Part shown: positions 6,686 to 14,466 of the stretch, piece by piece
Layout: the number at the start of each line of letters is the position of its first letter
Position numbering within the stretch: position 1 is the stretch's first letter
From: Streptomyces sp. CC53
GTDB lineage: Bacteria > Actinomycetota > Actinomycetes > Streptomycetales > Streptomycetaceae
Length of the DNA: 46,548 nt
Assembly (NCBI RefSeq): GCF_001865245.1
Contig: NZ_MKXB01000227.1
Coordinates: 1 to 46,548 of the forward strand
Direction of reading: 5' to 3'
Program-made: the position numbers and the translations under genes
The notes under the pieces: model-generated
What the model was told of the DNA's origin: nothing
Databases searched by the model: none
Seen by the model: only the letters and a program-made list of their open reading frames with translations

Positions 6686-8250
6686 CCGCGCTCGTCACCG
6701 TCCGCGGGCTGACCGCGCGCGCCGGGGACGCCGTGCTCCTCGACGCGGTGGACTTCGACCTGGAAGAGGGCCGCGTCACCGCCCTCGTCGGCCCGTCGGG
6801 AAGCGGCAAGACCACCGCCGCCCTGTCGCTCCTCGGCGAGGCCGGCCCCGGGGTGCGGCTGACCGGGCGGGTCACCGTCGGCGGCACCCCCGTCGTCGAC
6901 GACCGGGGCCCCACCGCTCAGGCCGCCGCGCTCCTCGGGCGCGTCGTCGCCTACATGCCCCAGCACCCCGGGAGCACGCTGAACCCGGCGCGCCGCACCG
7001 GCTCCGTGCTCGCCGAACTGGCCCGGCTGCACCACCCGCGGGCCGTCCCGCGGGACGCGGCGGCGCAGGCGCTGGAGGCCGCCCAGCTCCCCTCCGGGCG
7101 GGACGTCGAGCGGCGCTTCCCCCACCAGTTCTCCGGCGGCCAGCGCCAGCGGGTCGCCCTCGCCCAGACCCTGGTGTGCCGGCCCCGGGTGCTCGTCCTC
7201 GACGAGCCCAGCACCGGGCTGGACACCGTGGCCCGCATGCGCCTGGCGGACGAACTGGCCTCGCTCGCCGGGCGGGGCCTCGGCATCCTGCTGCTCAGCC
7301 ACGACCACGACCTCGTCAGGGCGCTCGCCGACCACGTGGTCGTCATGAGCGGCGGCAGGGTCACCGCCTCGGGCAGCGCGGCCGGGGCCCTCCCCCGCCG
7401 CTCCCCGCCGAAGACCGCGCGGCACGGCCCCTCCGATGCCGGCCGCCCGCCGGTGCTGGAGGTGCGCGGGCTGTCCGCGCACCTGCGCAGCCGGGGCCGC
7501 GGTCCCGTGCTGCACGCCGTGGACCTGCGGCTGCCCGCGGGGGCGTGCGTCGGCGTCGCCGGGCTGTCCGGCAGCGGCAAGACGACCCTGGCGCGCTGCG
7601 TCGCCGGCCTGCACGAACGCCACCGCGGCCAGGTGCTGCTGGACGGCGCGGCGCTGCCCGTCCTGCGGAAGCGGACCCGCGAGCAGAAGCGGCGCGTGCA
7701 GTACGTGTGGCAGGAGGTGCGCGGCTCCTTCGACGAGCGGCACGCGGTCGGCGAGCAGGTGGCCCGCACCGCCGTGCGGCTCCGCGGACTGGCGGCGGAC
7801 GACGCCCGCGCCGAGGCGCTGGGGCTGCTGGAGCGCCTGGGTCTCGACGCGGCGACCGCCGCCCGGCGCCCCGGTGGGCTGTCCGGCGGCGAACTGCAGC
7901 GGGCGGCCCTCGCCCGGGCGGCCGTCGCGCTCCCCGACGTGCTGGTCTGCGACGAGATCACCACGGCCCTGGACCCCGCCGCCACCGCCGCCGTCCTCGC
8001 CGAACTGGCCCGGCTGCGCGAGGAGCACGGCACGGCGCTCCTGTGGGTCAGTCACGACCTCGCACTGCTCGCGGCCGTGGCCCACCACGTCGTCGTCGTC
8101 GACGACGGCCGCGTCGTCGAGACCGGGGCGCCCGACGAGGTGCTGCGCGCGCCCCGAGCAGCGTCGGCCCGGCGGCTCGTCGACGCCGTGGACCTCGGTG
8201 CGCGCCGGGCGGCGGCGGACCTGACCGCGCCGGCCCCGTCCGGCTCCTGA
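6682..8250 (+). CDS. fused double-domain ABC ATPase (DppD-DppF / NikD-NikE type)
   Basis: This 522-residue protein carries two complete nucleotide-binding domains in one chain, replacing the two separate ATPases of classical Opp/Nik/Cnt systems. Domain one has Walker A GPSGSGKT (37-44), signature FSGGQRQRV (about 150) and Walker B VLVLDEPSTGLD. Domain two, after a basic, proline-rich linker near 240-255, has GLSGSGKT (294-301), signature LSGGELQRA (about 400) and VLVCDEITTALD. Walker B in domain two ends DEITTALD rather than DEPTSALD, which is within family variation. The ATG overlaps the permease stop. With the upstream genes it completes a full importer; a 40-bp gap then leads into the enzyme genes. 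Confidence 0.93.
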   Translation: MTALVTVRGLTARAGDAVLLDAVDFDLEEGRVTALVGPSGSGKTTAALSLLGEAGPGVRLTGRVTVGGTPVVDDRGPTAQAAALLGRVVAYMPQHPGSTLNPARRTGSVLAELARLHHPRAVPRDAAAQALEAAQLPSGRDVERRFPHQFSGGQRQRVALAQTLVCRPRVLVLDEPSTGLDTVARMRLADELASLAGRGLGILLLSHDHDLVRALADHVVVMSGGRVTASGSAAGALPRRSPPKTARHGPSDAGRPPVLEVRGLSAHLRSRGRGPVLHAVDLRLPAGACVGVAGLSGSGKTTLARCVAGLHERHRGQVLLDGAALPVLRKRTREQKRRVQYVWQEVRGSFDERHAVGEQVARTAVRLRGLAADDARAEALGLLERLGLDAATAARRPGGLSGGELQRAALARAAVALPDVLVCDEITTALDPAATAAVLAELARLREEHGTALLWVSHDLALLAAVAHHVVVVDDGRVVETGAPDEVLRAPRAASARRLVDAVDLGARRAAADLTAPAPSGS

Positions 8251-8290
8251 ACCTCAGCTTTCCCTTCCCGTATCCGACCACGGAGGACCC

Positions 8291-9061
8291 ATGACCGACC
8301 GGACCGCCGGCGGTACCGCCGCGTCCCAGCACGACCTGCGCGCCCTGCTGGACTCACTGCCGGACACGCTGCCCCGGGACGAGATCCTCGCCATCAACAG
8401 CGGTTCCAAGTCCGACATCCACACCGAGCGGACGTACGACTACAACGGCTGGGCCTTCACCCTGCCGCCGGGCGTGTTCAAGCCGGGCGACACCAGCCGC
8501 ATCATCCACGACCGGCTCCTGGACGGCACGATCCCCGTCAAGGGCCGCTCGTACGCGGCGATGGGCGTCGGCCTCGGTGTCGAGGCCGTCATCGCCGGCA
8601 CCCTCGGGGCGAAGGAGGTCTACGCGGCCGACGTGCACCCGGACAGCGTCGCCGCGGCCGCCGCCCATTACGAGCGCATCGTCGGGGACCGCCCGGACAC
8701 CGTCTTCCGGCCCCTGGTGTCCAACCTCTTCGAGGAGTTCCCGGACTCCGCGCGGCTGGACGTCGTCACCTTCAACCCGCCCGCCGTCAGCGCCCGGACC
8801 AGCGACGACCCCACGGTGGTGCGGAACGTCTGCGTCGGCGCCGAGATCGTGCTGCGCTTCTTCGACCAGATCACCACCCGCGACCTGCTCGCCCCGGACG
8901 GCGAGATCCACCTGGTCGTGTCCAACACCGCGGAACTCAAGCGGATCGTGGCCTACGGGACGGACGCCGGTTTCCGGCCGGCCGTGCTGCACCGCCAGAC
9001 CTGGGAGGGCGACAACTGCCAGGCGTACCTGTTCAAGCTCACCCGGCACGACGCCGCCTGA
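8291..9061 (+). CDS. class I (Rossmann) methyltransferase-like protein, putative metallophore biosynthesis
   Basis: This 256-residue protein has the SAM-dependent methyltransferase fold. A glycine-rich motif I (YAAMGVGLGVEA, 88-99), an acidic strand-2 end (YAADVHPDS) and an NPP motif at 162-164 are visible, the last resembling the N-methyltransferase (N/D)PP(Y/F) loop. A long N-terminal region (LAINSGSKSDIHTERTYDYN) precedes the fold and is not a domain I can name. GGAGG lies just before the ATG. It is the first non-transport gene of the operon and is followed 16 bases later by the PLP enzyme. It may N-methylate the product or, like nicotianamine-synthase-type enzymes of opine metallophore loci, transfer the aminobutyrate part of SAM. 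The sequence alone cannot separate these. Confidence 0.75.
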   Translation: MTDRTAGGTAASQHDLRALLDSLPDTLPRDEILAINSGSKSDIHTERTYDYNGWAFTLPPGVFKPGDTSRIIHDRLLDGTIPVKGRSYAAMGVGLGVEAVIAGTLGAKEVYAADVHPDSVAAAAAHYERIVGDRPDTVFRPLVSNLFEEFPDSARLDVVTFNPPAVSARTSDDPTVVRNVCVGAEIVLRFFDQITTRDLLAPDGEIHLVVSNTAELKRIVAYGTDAGFRPAVLHRQTWEGDNCQAYLFKLTRHDAA

Positions 9062-9077
9062 CCGGGAGGACGACGAC

Positions 9078-10112
9078 ATGCACGAGCACATAGCCGAGGC
9101 CGTCAAGGAACCCGACGTCGTCACCGTCCCGCCGGGCGCGGTCTGCCTGCGGTTCGAGACGATGAAGCTGTACTCGGCGCTCGGCGCCGTGCGCCACCTG
9201 CTGGAGACCGGGCAGGTCGAGCCCGGGGACACCCTCGTCGACAGCTCCAGCGGCATCTACGCCCACGCCCTGGCCCTGGCCTGCCACCGCTACGGCCTGA
9301 ACTGCCACATCGTCGGCTCCACCACGGTGGACCGCACCCTGCGCGTCCAGTTGGAGATCCTGGGCGCGACCCTGGAGCAGGTCCGGCCCTCGAAGAACCT
9401 GCGCCTCGACCAGAACCTGCGCGTCCAGCGGATCGGCGAGCTGCTGCAGGAGAACCCCCACTACCACTGGATGCGCCAGTACCACGACGCCATCCACTAC
9501 CTCGGCTACCGGGACGTCGCCGACCTCATCCGCAAGGAGGTCCCGGAAGGGCCGCTGTCCCTGGTCGGGGGCGTCGGCACCGGCGCGTCCACCGGCGCCA
9601 TCGCCACGTACCTGCGCGACGCGGGCCGCGACGTGACGCTCGTCGGGGTGCAGCCCTTCGGCAGCGTCACCTTCGGCGCCGAGCACGTCTCCGACCCCGA
9701 CATGATCATCGCGGGGATCGGCAGTTCCATCCCGTTCCGCAACGTGCGGCACGACCTGTACGACCGGATCCACTGGGTGAACTTCGACTACGCCATGTCC
9801 GGCGCCGTCGAACTCCTCCGCGTCAGCGGCATCTTCGCCGGACTGTCGGCCGGGGCCGCCTACCTGGCGACGCTGTGGGAGCGGGAACGCGAGGCGGACC
9901 GCACGTACGTCTTCCTCGCCGCCGACACCGGGCACCGCTACGTCGACAGCGCCTACGCCCACCACGCCGACGCCCGGGGCCTCGGCTCCATGCGGCCCCA
10001 CGAGGTGGCCGGGCAGGACGAGCTGCGGCACCCGTGGTCCGCAATGGACTGGCCCCCGACCGCCGACACGCCGCTGCGCGGCCGTCCCGCGCTGGTGGCC
10101 GAATCGGCCTAG
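9078..10112 (+). CDS. PLP-dependent enzyme of the cysteine synthase/SbnA fold type II family
   Basis: This 344-residue protein has the fold-type II PLP architecture of cysteine synthase. Lys30 in FETMKLYSALGA aligns in position with the Schiff-base lysine of the family. The substrate loop normally written TSGNTG is here DSSSGIYAHALALA, and the glycine-rich phosphate loop is VGGVGTGASTGAIATYL. A late GLSAGAAYLATL segment is also typical. The sequence departs from housekeeping CysK (for example no NPTGSVKDR), so a specialised role such as making diaminopropionate or another beta-substituted alanine, as SbnA does for staphyloferrin B, is plausible. GGGAGGA precedes the ATG. It sits between the methyltransferase and the oxygenase gene in the same operon. 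The product and nucleophile are unknown. Confidence 0.8.
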   Translation: MHEHIAEAVKEPDVVTVPPGAVCLRFETMKLYSALGAVRHLLETGQVEPGDTLVDSSSGIYAHALALACHRYGLNCHIVGSTTVDRTLRVQLEILGATLEQVRPSKNLRLDQNLRVQRIGELLQENPHYHWMRQYHDAIHYLGYRDVADLIRKEVPEGPLSLVGGVGTGASTGAIATYLRDAGRDVTLVGVQPFGSVTFGAEHVSDPDMIIAGIGSSIPFRNVRHDLYDRIHWVNFDYAMSGAVELLRVSGIFAGLSAGAAYLATLWEREREADRTYVFLAADTGHRYVDSAYAHHADARGLGSMRPHEVAGQDELRHPWSAMDWPPTADTPLRGRPALVAESA

Positions 10113-10171
10113 CCTCCGCCGCGGCGTACACCGCCGCACCGCTCACCCCCGTCCGACCGGAAGGCGCCCCC

Positions 10172-10951
10172 ATGCCCCTCGACGCGCAGACCGCCCGGGG
10201 CTTCGTGCTCCTCCCCCGCCTCCTCGGCCCCGCCGAGACGGCGGCCGCGGCCCGTGCCGCGGAGACCGTCCTCGCCCGTGTGACGCGGAAGGCACTGGCC
10301 GGACCGGACGACGCGACCGTGTGGCCGGACGGGCACCGGCTGGAGAAGGTGGACGGCACCACCGTCCACTGGGAGCCGGACGCCCGTCCGCCCGCCGTGC
10401 GCAGCCTGGCCCCCGTCACCCATCTGGACCCGGTCCTGGACGCCCTGTGGACCGACGAGCGGATCACCGCCCCCATGCGCCGGGTCCTGGGCCGCGAGGA
10501 CCTGGGCAGGTTCACGTCGAAGCTGAACTTCAAACGGGCCGGGGTCGGCTCGGAGTTCCGCTGGCACCAGGACTACCCGTACTGGTACTGCTGCGCGGGC
10601 CCCGGCGCCCGGGACGTCGCCACCGCGATGGTCTTCCTCGACGACGTCACCGCCGCCAACGGCGCCCTCCAGATCGTGCCCGGCAGCCACCTCGCGGGGC
10701 CCGCCCCACGGGACCGGGCCGAGCCGACCGGCCTGCTCGTCGACACCGCGCGCACCGACGTGCGCGGTGCGGTGACCGTCGAGGCCCCCGCCGGCTCGGT
10801 GCTGATGTTCCCCGGGCTCGTCGTGCACCGGTCCGGCCCCAACCGGACGGCCCACGACCGGCGTTCCCTGCTGCTGTGCTTCCAGCCGGCGGGGCGGCCC
10901 GAGCTGGCCGGGCTGCCCTACCGGCACGAGCGCCTGGCCGACCTCCCCTGA
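10172..10951 (+). CDS. phytanoyl-CoA dioxygenase family Fe(II)/2-oxoglutarate oxygenase
   Basis: This 259-residue protein belongs to the PhyH family of non-haem Fe(II)/2-oxoglutarate oxygenases, which usually hydroxylate amino acids or secondary metabolites. The metal triad is visible as His132-x-Asp134 in FRWHQDYPYW and His219 in VVHRSGPN, with Arg231 placed to bind 2-oxoglutarate. The segment FLDDVTAANGALQIVPGSH is diagnostic. The ATG is preceded by CCGGAAGG. It lies 59 bp after the PLP enzyme gene and 69 bp before the DUF364 gene. In this operon it most likely hydroxylates a side chain of the small molecule made by the neighbouring enzymes, which could create a metal ligand. The substrate is not known. 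Confidence 0.85.
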   Translation: MPLDAQTARGFVLLPRLLGPAETAAAARAAETVLARVTRKALAGPDDATVWPDGHRLEKVDGTTVHWEPDARPPAVRSLAPVTHLDPVLDALWTDERITAPMRRVLGREDLGRFTSKLNFKRAGVGSEFRWHQDYPYWYCCAGPGARDVATAMVFLDDVTAANGALQIVPGSHLAGPAPRDRAEPTGLLVDTARTDVRGAVTVEAPAGSVLMFPGLVVHRSGPNRTAHDRRSLLLCFQPAGRPELAGLPYRHERLADLP

Positions 10952-11020
10952 CCCCCTCGCTTCCCACCCCCGCCTCGTACCGCGCATCCCGCGCCGGTAC
11001 CCGTCCGAGAAAGTACGCCC

Positions 11021-11842
11021 ATGTCTCCTGCCCCGCCGCAGTCCGTGCCGGACCTCCAGCAGGCCGTCCTGGAAGGCGCCCACGGTCCGCTCCCGAGCAA
11101 GCTGGCCGTCACCAGCGCCTTCTGGCTGCACCACACCACCCGCCTGGCCGGCAGCCAGGTCACGTACCACAACCAGTACGTGCTGCTCCGCTCAGGCGAC
11201 GCCTTCGGCGCGTGCGCCTTCGAAGCCGGGGAGTTGGACCCCGGCTTCTGCGCCGACGCCTCCGGACACACCCTCGACACCCTGATCCGCCACGAGGCCG
11301 CGCCGGTGCGCGTCGCCGCCCTCGACGCCTACCTCGCCCGTGTGCGCCCGCACCGGGAGGCGGCGGACGCCGAGACGGTCGTCCTGCCGACCGGTGCGCC
11401 GGAGGACCGTGCCCAGGCGAGGGACACGGCCGTCGCCGGTCTCCTCGACATCGCGCCCGGCGCGAAGGTCGCCCTGATCGGAGTGGTGAACCCGCTGGTC
11501 GCGGCGATACGCGAGCAGGGCGGCCACCCGCTGCCCTGCGACTTCAACCTGCGCACGACGAACTGGGGCGACCCCGTCACCGACAACATGGCGGACGTGC
11601 TCGCCCAGGCCGACGCGGTCGTCGCCACCGGCATGACCCTCACCAACGGCAGCTTCGACCACATCCTGGAGCACTGCCGCAAGCAGCAGATCCCCCTCGT
11701 CGTGTACGCCCAGACCGGCAGTGCCGTCGCCCGGGCCTTCCTCGGCTCCGGAGTGACCGCCCTGTCCGCGGAGCCGTTCCCGTTCTCCCAGTTCAGCGCC
11801 GACGCGACCGCGCTGTACCGGTACCGGGCGGAGCGGGTGTGA
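11021..11842 (+). CDS. DUF4213/DUF364 protein, putative heavy-metal chelation family
   Basis: This 273-residue protein matches the architecture of PF04016 (DUF364). An N-terminal enolase-N-like part (about 20-110) is followed by a Rossmann-like domain (about 125-270) with VALIGVVNPLV, DAVVATGMTLTNG at 198-210 and QTGSAVARAFLGSG. A crystal structure from Desulfitobacterium led to the proposal that this family handles heavy metals, but no reaction is established. Potential metal ligands seen here include His37, His38, His50, Cys65, Cys77, Cys173, His214, His218 and Cys219; this is a listing, not a demonstrated site. The stop overlaps the exporter start (GTGA). Its place in an operon with a metal-type importer and a Zur-like box supports a role in metal binding or insertion. 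Confidence 0.75.
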   Translation: MSPAPPQSVPDLQQAVLEGAHGPLPSKLAVTSAFWLHHTTRLAGSQVTYHNQYVLLRSGDAFGACAFEAGELDPGFCADASGHTLDTLIRHEAAPVRVAALDAYLARVRPHREAADAETVVLPTGAPEDRAQARDTAVAGLLDIAPGAKVALIGVVNPLVAAIREQGGHPLPCDFNLRTTNWGDPVTDNMADVLAQADAVVATGMTLTNGSFDHILEHCRKQQIPLVVYAQTGSAVARAFLGSGVTALSAEPFPFSQFSADATALYRYRAERV

Positions 11843-13143
11843 GCAGCGAGACCAAGGGGGCCGCCGCGGCCCCGCAGACCTCCGGTGCCGGGCCGGAGCA
11901 GACCGGGGCGGCGGACCGGAAGCCGGGCGCCGTGCCCGGCGACCTGGCGATGACCCGCACCTTGTGGCCGTTCATGCTGGCCTCCGCCGCGGGGCTGGTG
12001 CCCTTCACCGTCTACAGCACGTTCCTCGTGCCCATCGCCGACGCCTCCGGCGGAAGCGTGGCGGCGCTGGGCCAGCTGCGCGGCCTCGGCGGGCTGGCCG
12101 CCCTCGCGGTGGGCACCGCGCTGGCGCCGCTGATCGACCGCGTCCGCCGGGAGTGGGCGGCCGCGGGCGGCCTCGCCGTGCTCGCGGTGTCGGCGGCGCT
12201 CGGTGCGAGCGGCGGATTCCTGCTGCTGGCGGCGTTCTGCCTGCTGGTGGGGGCGGGGACGGCCGTGCTGAACCCGGCGCTGACGGCCGCGGCGGCCGAC
12301 CGGTTCGACGACGACGCGGCGGCGGGCCGGGCCGCGACCCTGATCACGGCGACCCAGTCGCTGACCGCGCTCCTCGCGGCACCCCTGGTCGCCCTGCCGG
12401 CCCTGGTCTGGGGGTGGCAGGGCGACCTGTGGGCCGTGGCGGCGCTCTGCTCCGTGCTCGCCCTGTACTTCCTGCTGCGCGGCCGCCGCACGGCGGGGCC
12501 CGCCGCGGAGACGTCCGGAGACGCGGCCAAGCCCGGCTACCTGGAGTCGTTCCGGCTCCTGGCGGGCCTGCCGGGGGTGGTGCCGCTCCTGCTGGTCGCC
12601 CTGCTGCGCACGGCGGCGTTCATGGGCTACCTCGCGTACCTGGCGGCCTTCTACGACGAGCGGTTCGGGCTCGCGCCGGAGCCGTTCGCGCTGGTGTGGA
12701 CGCTGAGCGGCACGTCCTTCTTCCTCGGCAACCTCTTCGCGGGGCGGCTGCTGAGCGCCGAGCGGGCGAAGCTCCCCGCCGAGGCGCTGATGACGCTGGC
12801 GCTGCTGCTCGCCCTGGCCGCGCTGGCCGGGGTGTTCTTCACCCACACCCTCTGGCTGGCGCTGCCGCTGACCGCGCTCGTCGGCGCCGGACACGCCACG
12901 GTCGCGGCCTGCGTCACCACCCTGCTGGTACGGCGCTGCGGGTCCCTGCGCGGCACGGCGCTGAGCGTGAACGCCGCCGGGATGAGCTTCGGCGTCTTCG
13001 CCGGTGCCGGGCTGGGCGGCGTCGGCCTGGCCCTCGGCGGGTTCGCGGGCGCTGCGGCGGCGCTGGGCGGGGTGACCCTCGCGGCCCTCGTCTGCGCCCG
13101 GCTCGTCGCCCGCTCCTCGCCCCCCGCCGCCGACGGGGCCTGA
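11839..13143 (+). CDS. MFS transporter, putative metallophore exporter
   Basis: This 434-residue protein has about twelve hydrophobic segments and an MFS-type LAPLIDRVRREW loop between helices 2 and 3. A charged N-terminal tail of about 37 residues precedes the first helix, and a charged linker (near 215-235) divides the two six-helix halves. The GTG start overlaps the DUF364 stop by four bases. It is the last gene before a strong hairpin. Opine metallophore loci such as cnt end in an MFS exporter (CntE) that releases the ligand, and this protein occupies the same place. Efflux direction and substrate are inferred from that parallel. Confidence 0.85.
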   Translation: MSSETKGAAAAPQTSGAGPEQTGAADRKPGAVPGDLAMTRTLWPFMLASAAGLVPFTVYSTFLVPIADASGGSVAALGQLRGLGGLAALAVGTALAPLIDRVRREWAAAGGLAVLAVSAALGASGGFLLLAAFCLLVGAGTAVLNPALTAAAADRFDDDAAAGRAATLITATQSLTALLAAPLVALPALVWGWQGDLWAVAALCSVLALYFLLRGRRTAGPAAETSGDAAKPGYLESFRLLAGLPGVVPLLLVALLRTAAFMGYLAYLAAFYDERFGLAPEPFALVWTLSGTSFFLGNLFAGRLLSAERAKLPAEALMTLALLLALAALAGVFFTHTLWLALPLTALVGAGHATVAACVTTLLVRRCGSLRGTALSVNAAGMSFGVFAGAGLGGVGLALGGFAGAAAALGGVTLAALVCARLVARSSPPAADGA

Positions 13144-13157
13144 AGCGGCACGGACCG

Positions 13158-13195
13158 GTGCGCCCGCCCGGTCGGGGCCGACCGGGCGGGCGCAC
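13158..13195 (+). terminator. strong hairpin ending the metallophore-like operon
   Basis: A perfect 18-bp inverted repeat (13158-13175 with 13178-13195, GTGCGCCC.../...GGGCGCAC) begins 15 bases after the MFS stop codon. It lacks a T-run but is strong enough to act as an intrinsic terminator. It separates the operon from the RpiR gene. The rest of the gap to 13462 has no gene; it holds a loose inverted repeat GTACA (13329) / TGTAC (13358) that could be a regulator site. Confidence 0.7.
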
Positions 13196-13462
13196 GCACC
13201 GCGGGGGCGGGGCGCGCCGCGGGTGGCTGCCTGCGGCGCGCTGCGGCACGTCCGCGTGTCGCCGGCGTTCCTCGTGTCGACGGCGGTTCCTCGTGCCGGA
13301 GGCGGGTTCCCCGCACCCGTAACGGACGGTACATTCGGGCTCGACACGGGCGCCATGTGTACTGCCGGGTCTTCGGGGCGCCACCGCCCGGAAGGGCCGT
13401 GCCGCCGTGGCGTGCGACCCGAGCCCGTGGATCCGCACCGCACCACCCGGAGGGACCGCGCC

Positions 13463-14326
13463 ATGAGCGGCACGTTGGCCGACGAGATCCGCAGCCGCCT
13501 GGGCGATCTCAGCCCGGCCGAACGCAAGGTCGCCCGGGTACTGCTGGCAGGCTACCCGGCGGCGGTGTTCGAGACGGTCGCGACGATCGCGGAGCGCGCG
13601 GCGGTCTCCACGCCGACCGTGCTGCGCTGCGCGTCCCGGCTCGGGTACCGGGGGTTCCCCGACCTCCAGGCCGCACTGCGCGCCGAACTCGACGCCCGCA
13701 ACGCCTCCCCCATCACGCTCTACGAGTCCGCCGAGCCCCCGCGGCAGGAGGGGTCCGGCGCGGACGAGGCGCTGGAACTTCAGCCGGCGCTGGTGCACCA
13801 GGCCCTGTCCCGGACCTTCCGGGAGGTGTCCCCGCACGACTTCGCGACCGCGGCCGAACTGCTGAGCGACCCCCGCCGCCGGGTCCACCTGGCCGGCGGC
13901 CGCTTCACGCACCTGCTGGCGCGGTACCTGGGGCTGCATCTGATGCAGGTCCGCGACCAGGTCTCCTTCCTGCCGGACAGGGACGTCGAGCGGACCTCGT
14001 TCCTCACCCAGCTCGCGCGGCGCGACGTGACGGTGCTGTTCGACTACCGGCGCTACGAGGAGGACATGACCCTCGTCGCCGAACTGGCGCGTGAACGCGG
14101 CGGGAAGGTCGTCGTCTTCACAGACCCGTGGCTGTCGCCCGCGGCGGCGCACGCCGACGTGGTCCTGACCAGCCAGGTCTCCTCCGGCTCGCCCTACGAC
14201 AGCCTCACGCCGACGCTCGCCCTCATCGAGGCGCTGGTCTCCGCGGTGCTCGACCGGCTGGGGCCGGACGCGCACGCCCGCATGAAGGACGGCGAGAGCA
14301 TCGCCCGCCGGACCGGTCTGCTGTGA
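13463..14326 (+). CDS. MurR/RpiR family transcriptional regulator
   Basis: This 287-residue regulator has an N-terminal RpiR-type helix-turn-helix (residues 1-77: LSPAERKVARVLL, AERAAVSTPTVLRCASRLGYRGFPDLQ) and a C-terminal SIS domain (about 125-265, VHLAGGRFTHLLARYLGLHL). SIS domains normally sense a phosphorylated sugar or related metabolite. The ATG is preceded by CCGGAGGGA. It is separated from the upstream operon by a hairpin and converges on the S51 peptidase gene. Regulators of this family are often found with amino-sugar and amino-acid or peptide scavenging genes, so it may control the minus-strand cluster 14467-19797 rather than the metallophore-like operon. No operator was recognised. 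Confidence 0.88.
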   Translation: MSGTLADEIRSRLGDLSPAERKVARVLLAGYPAAVFETVATIAERAAVSTPTVLRCASRLGYRGFPDLQAALRAELDARNASPITLYESAEPPRQEGSGADEALELQPALVHQALSRTFREVSPHDFATAAELLSDPRRRVHLAGGRFTHLLARYLGLHLMQVRDQVSFLPDRDVERTSFLTQLARRDVTVLFDYRRYEEDMTLVAELARERGGKVVVFTDPWLSPAAAHADVVLTSQVSSGSPYDSLTPTLALIEALVSAVLDRLGPDAHARMKDGESIARRTGLL

Positions 14327-14339
14327 ACCGCCGGGCCGG

Positions 14340-14374
14340 GCCCGCCCGCTGAGCGGTTCACCCACCGGGCGGGC
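14340..14374. terminator. putative bidirectional terminator between convergent genes
   Basis: GCCCGCCCG (14340-14348) and CGGGCGGGC (14366-14374) form a 9-bp GC stem with a 17-base loop. It lies 14 bases after the regulator stop and before the end of the convergent S51 peptidase gene. Confidence 0.45.
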
Positions 14375-14466
14375 GCCGGGAGCGGCCGCGGCGACGGCCC
14401 GACGCGGACCGCCCGAGGCGAACGGGCCGACGCGGACGACCCGGGGCGGGGCCGCGGGGCCGCCGC

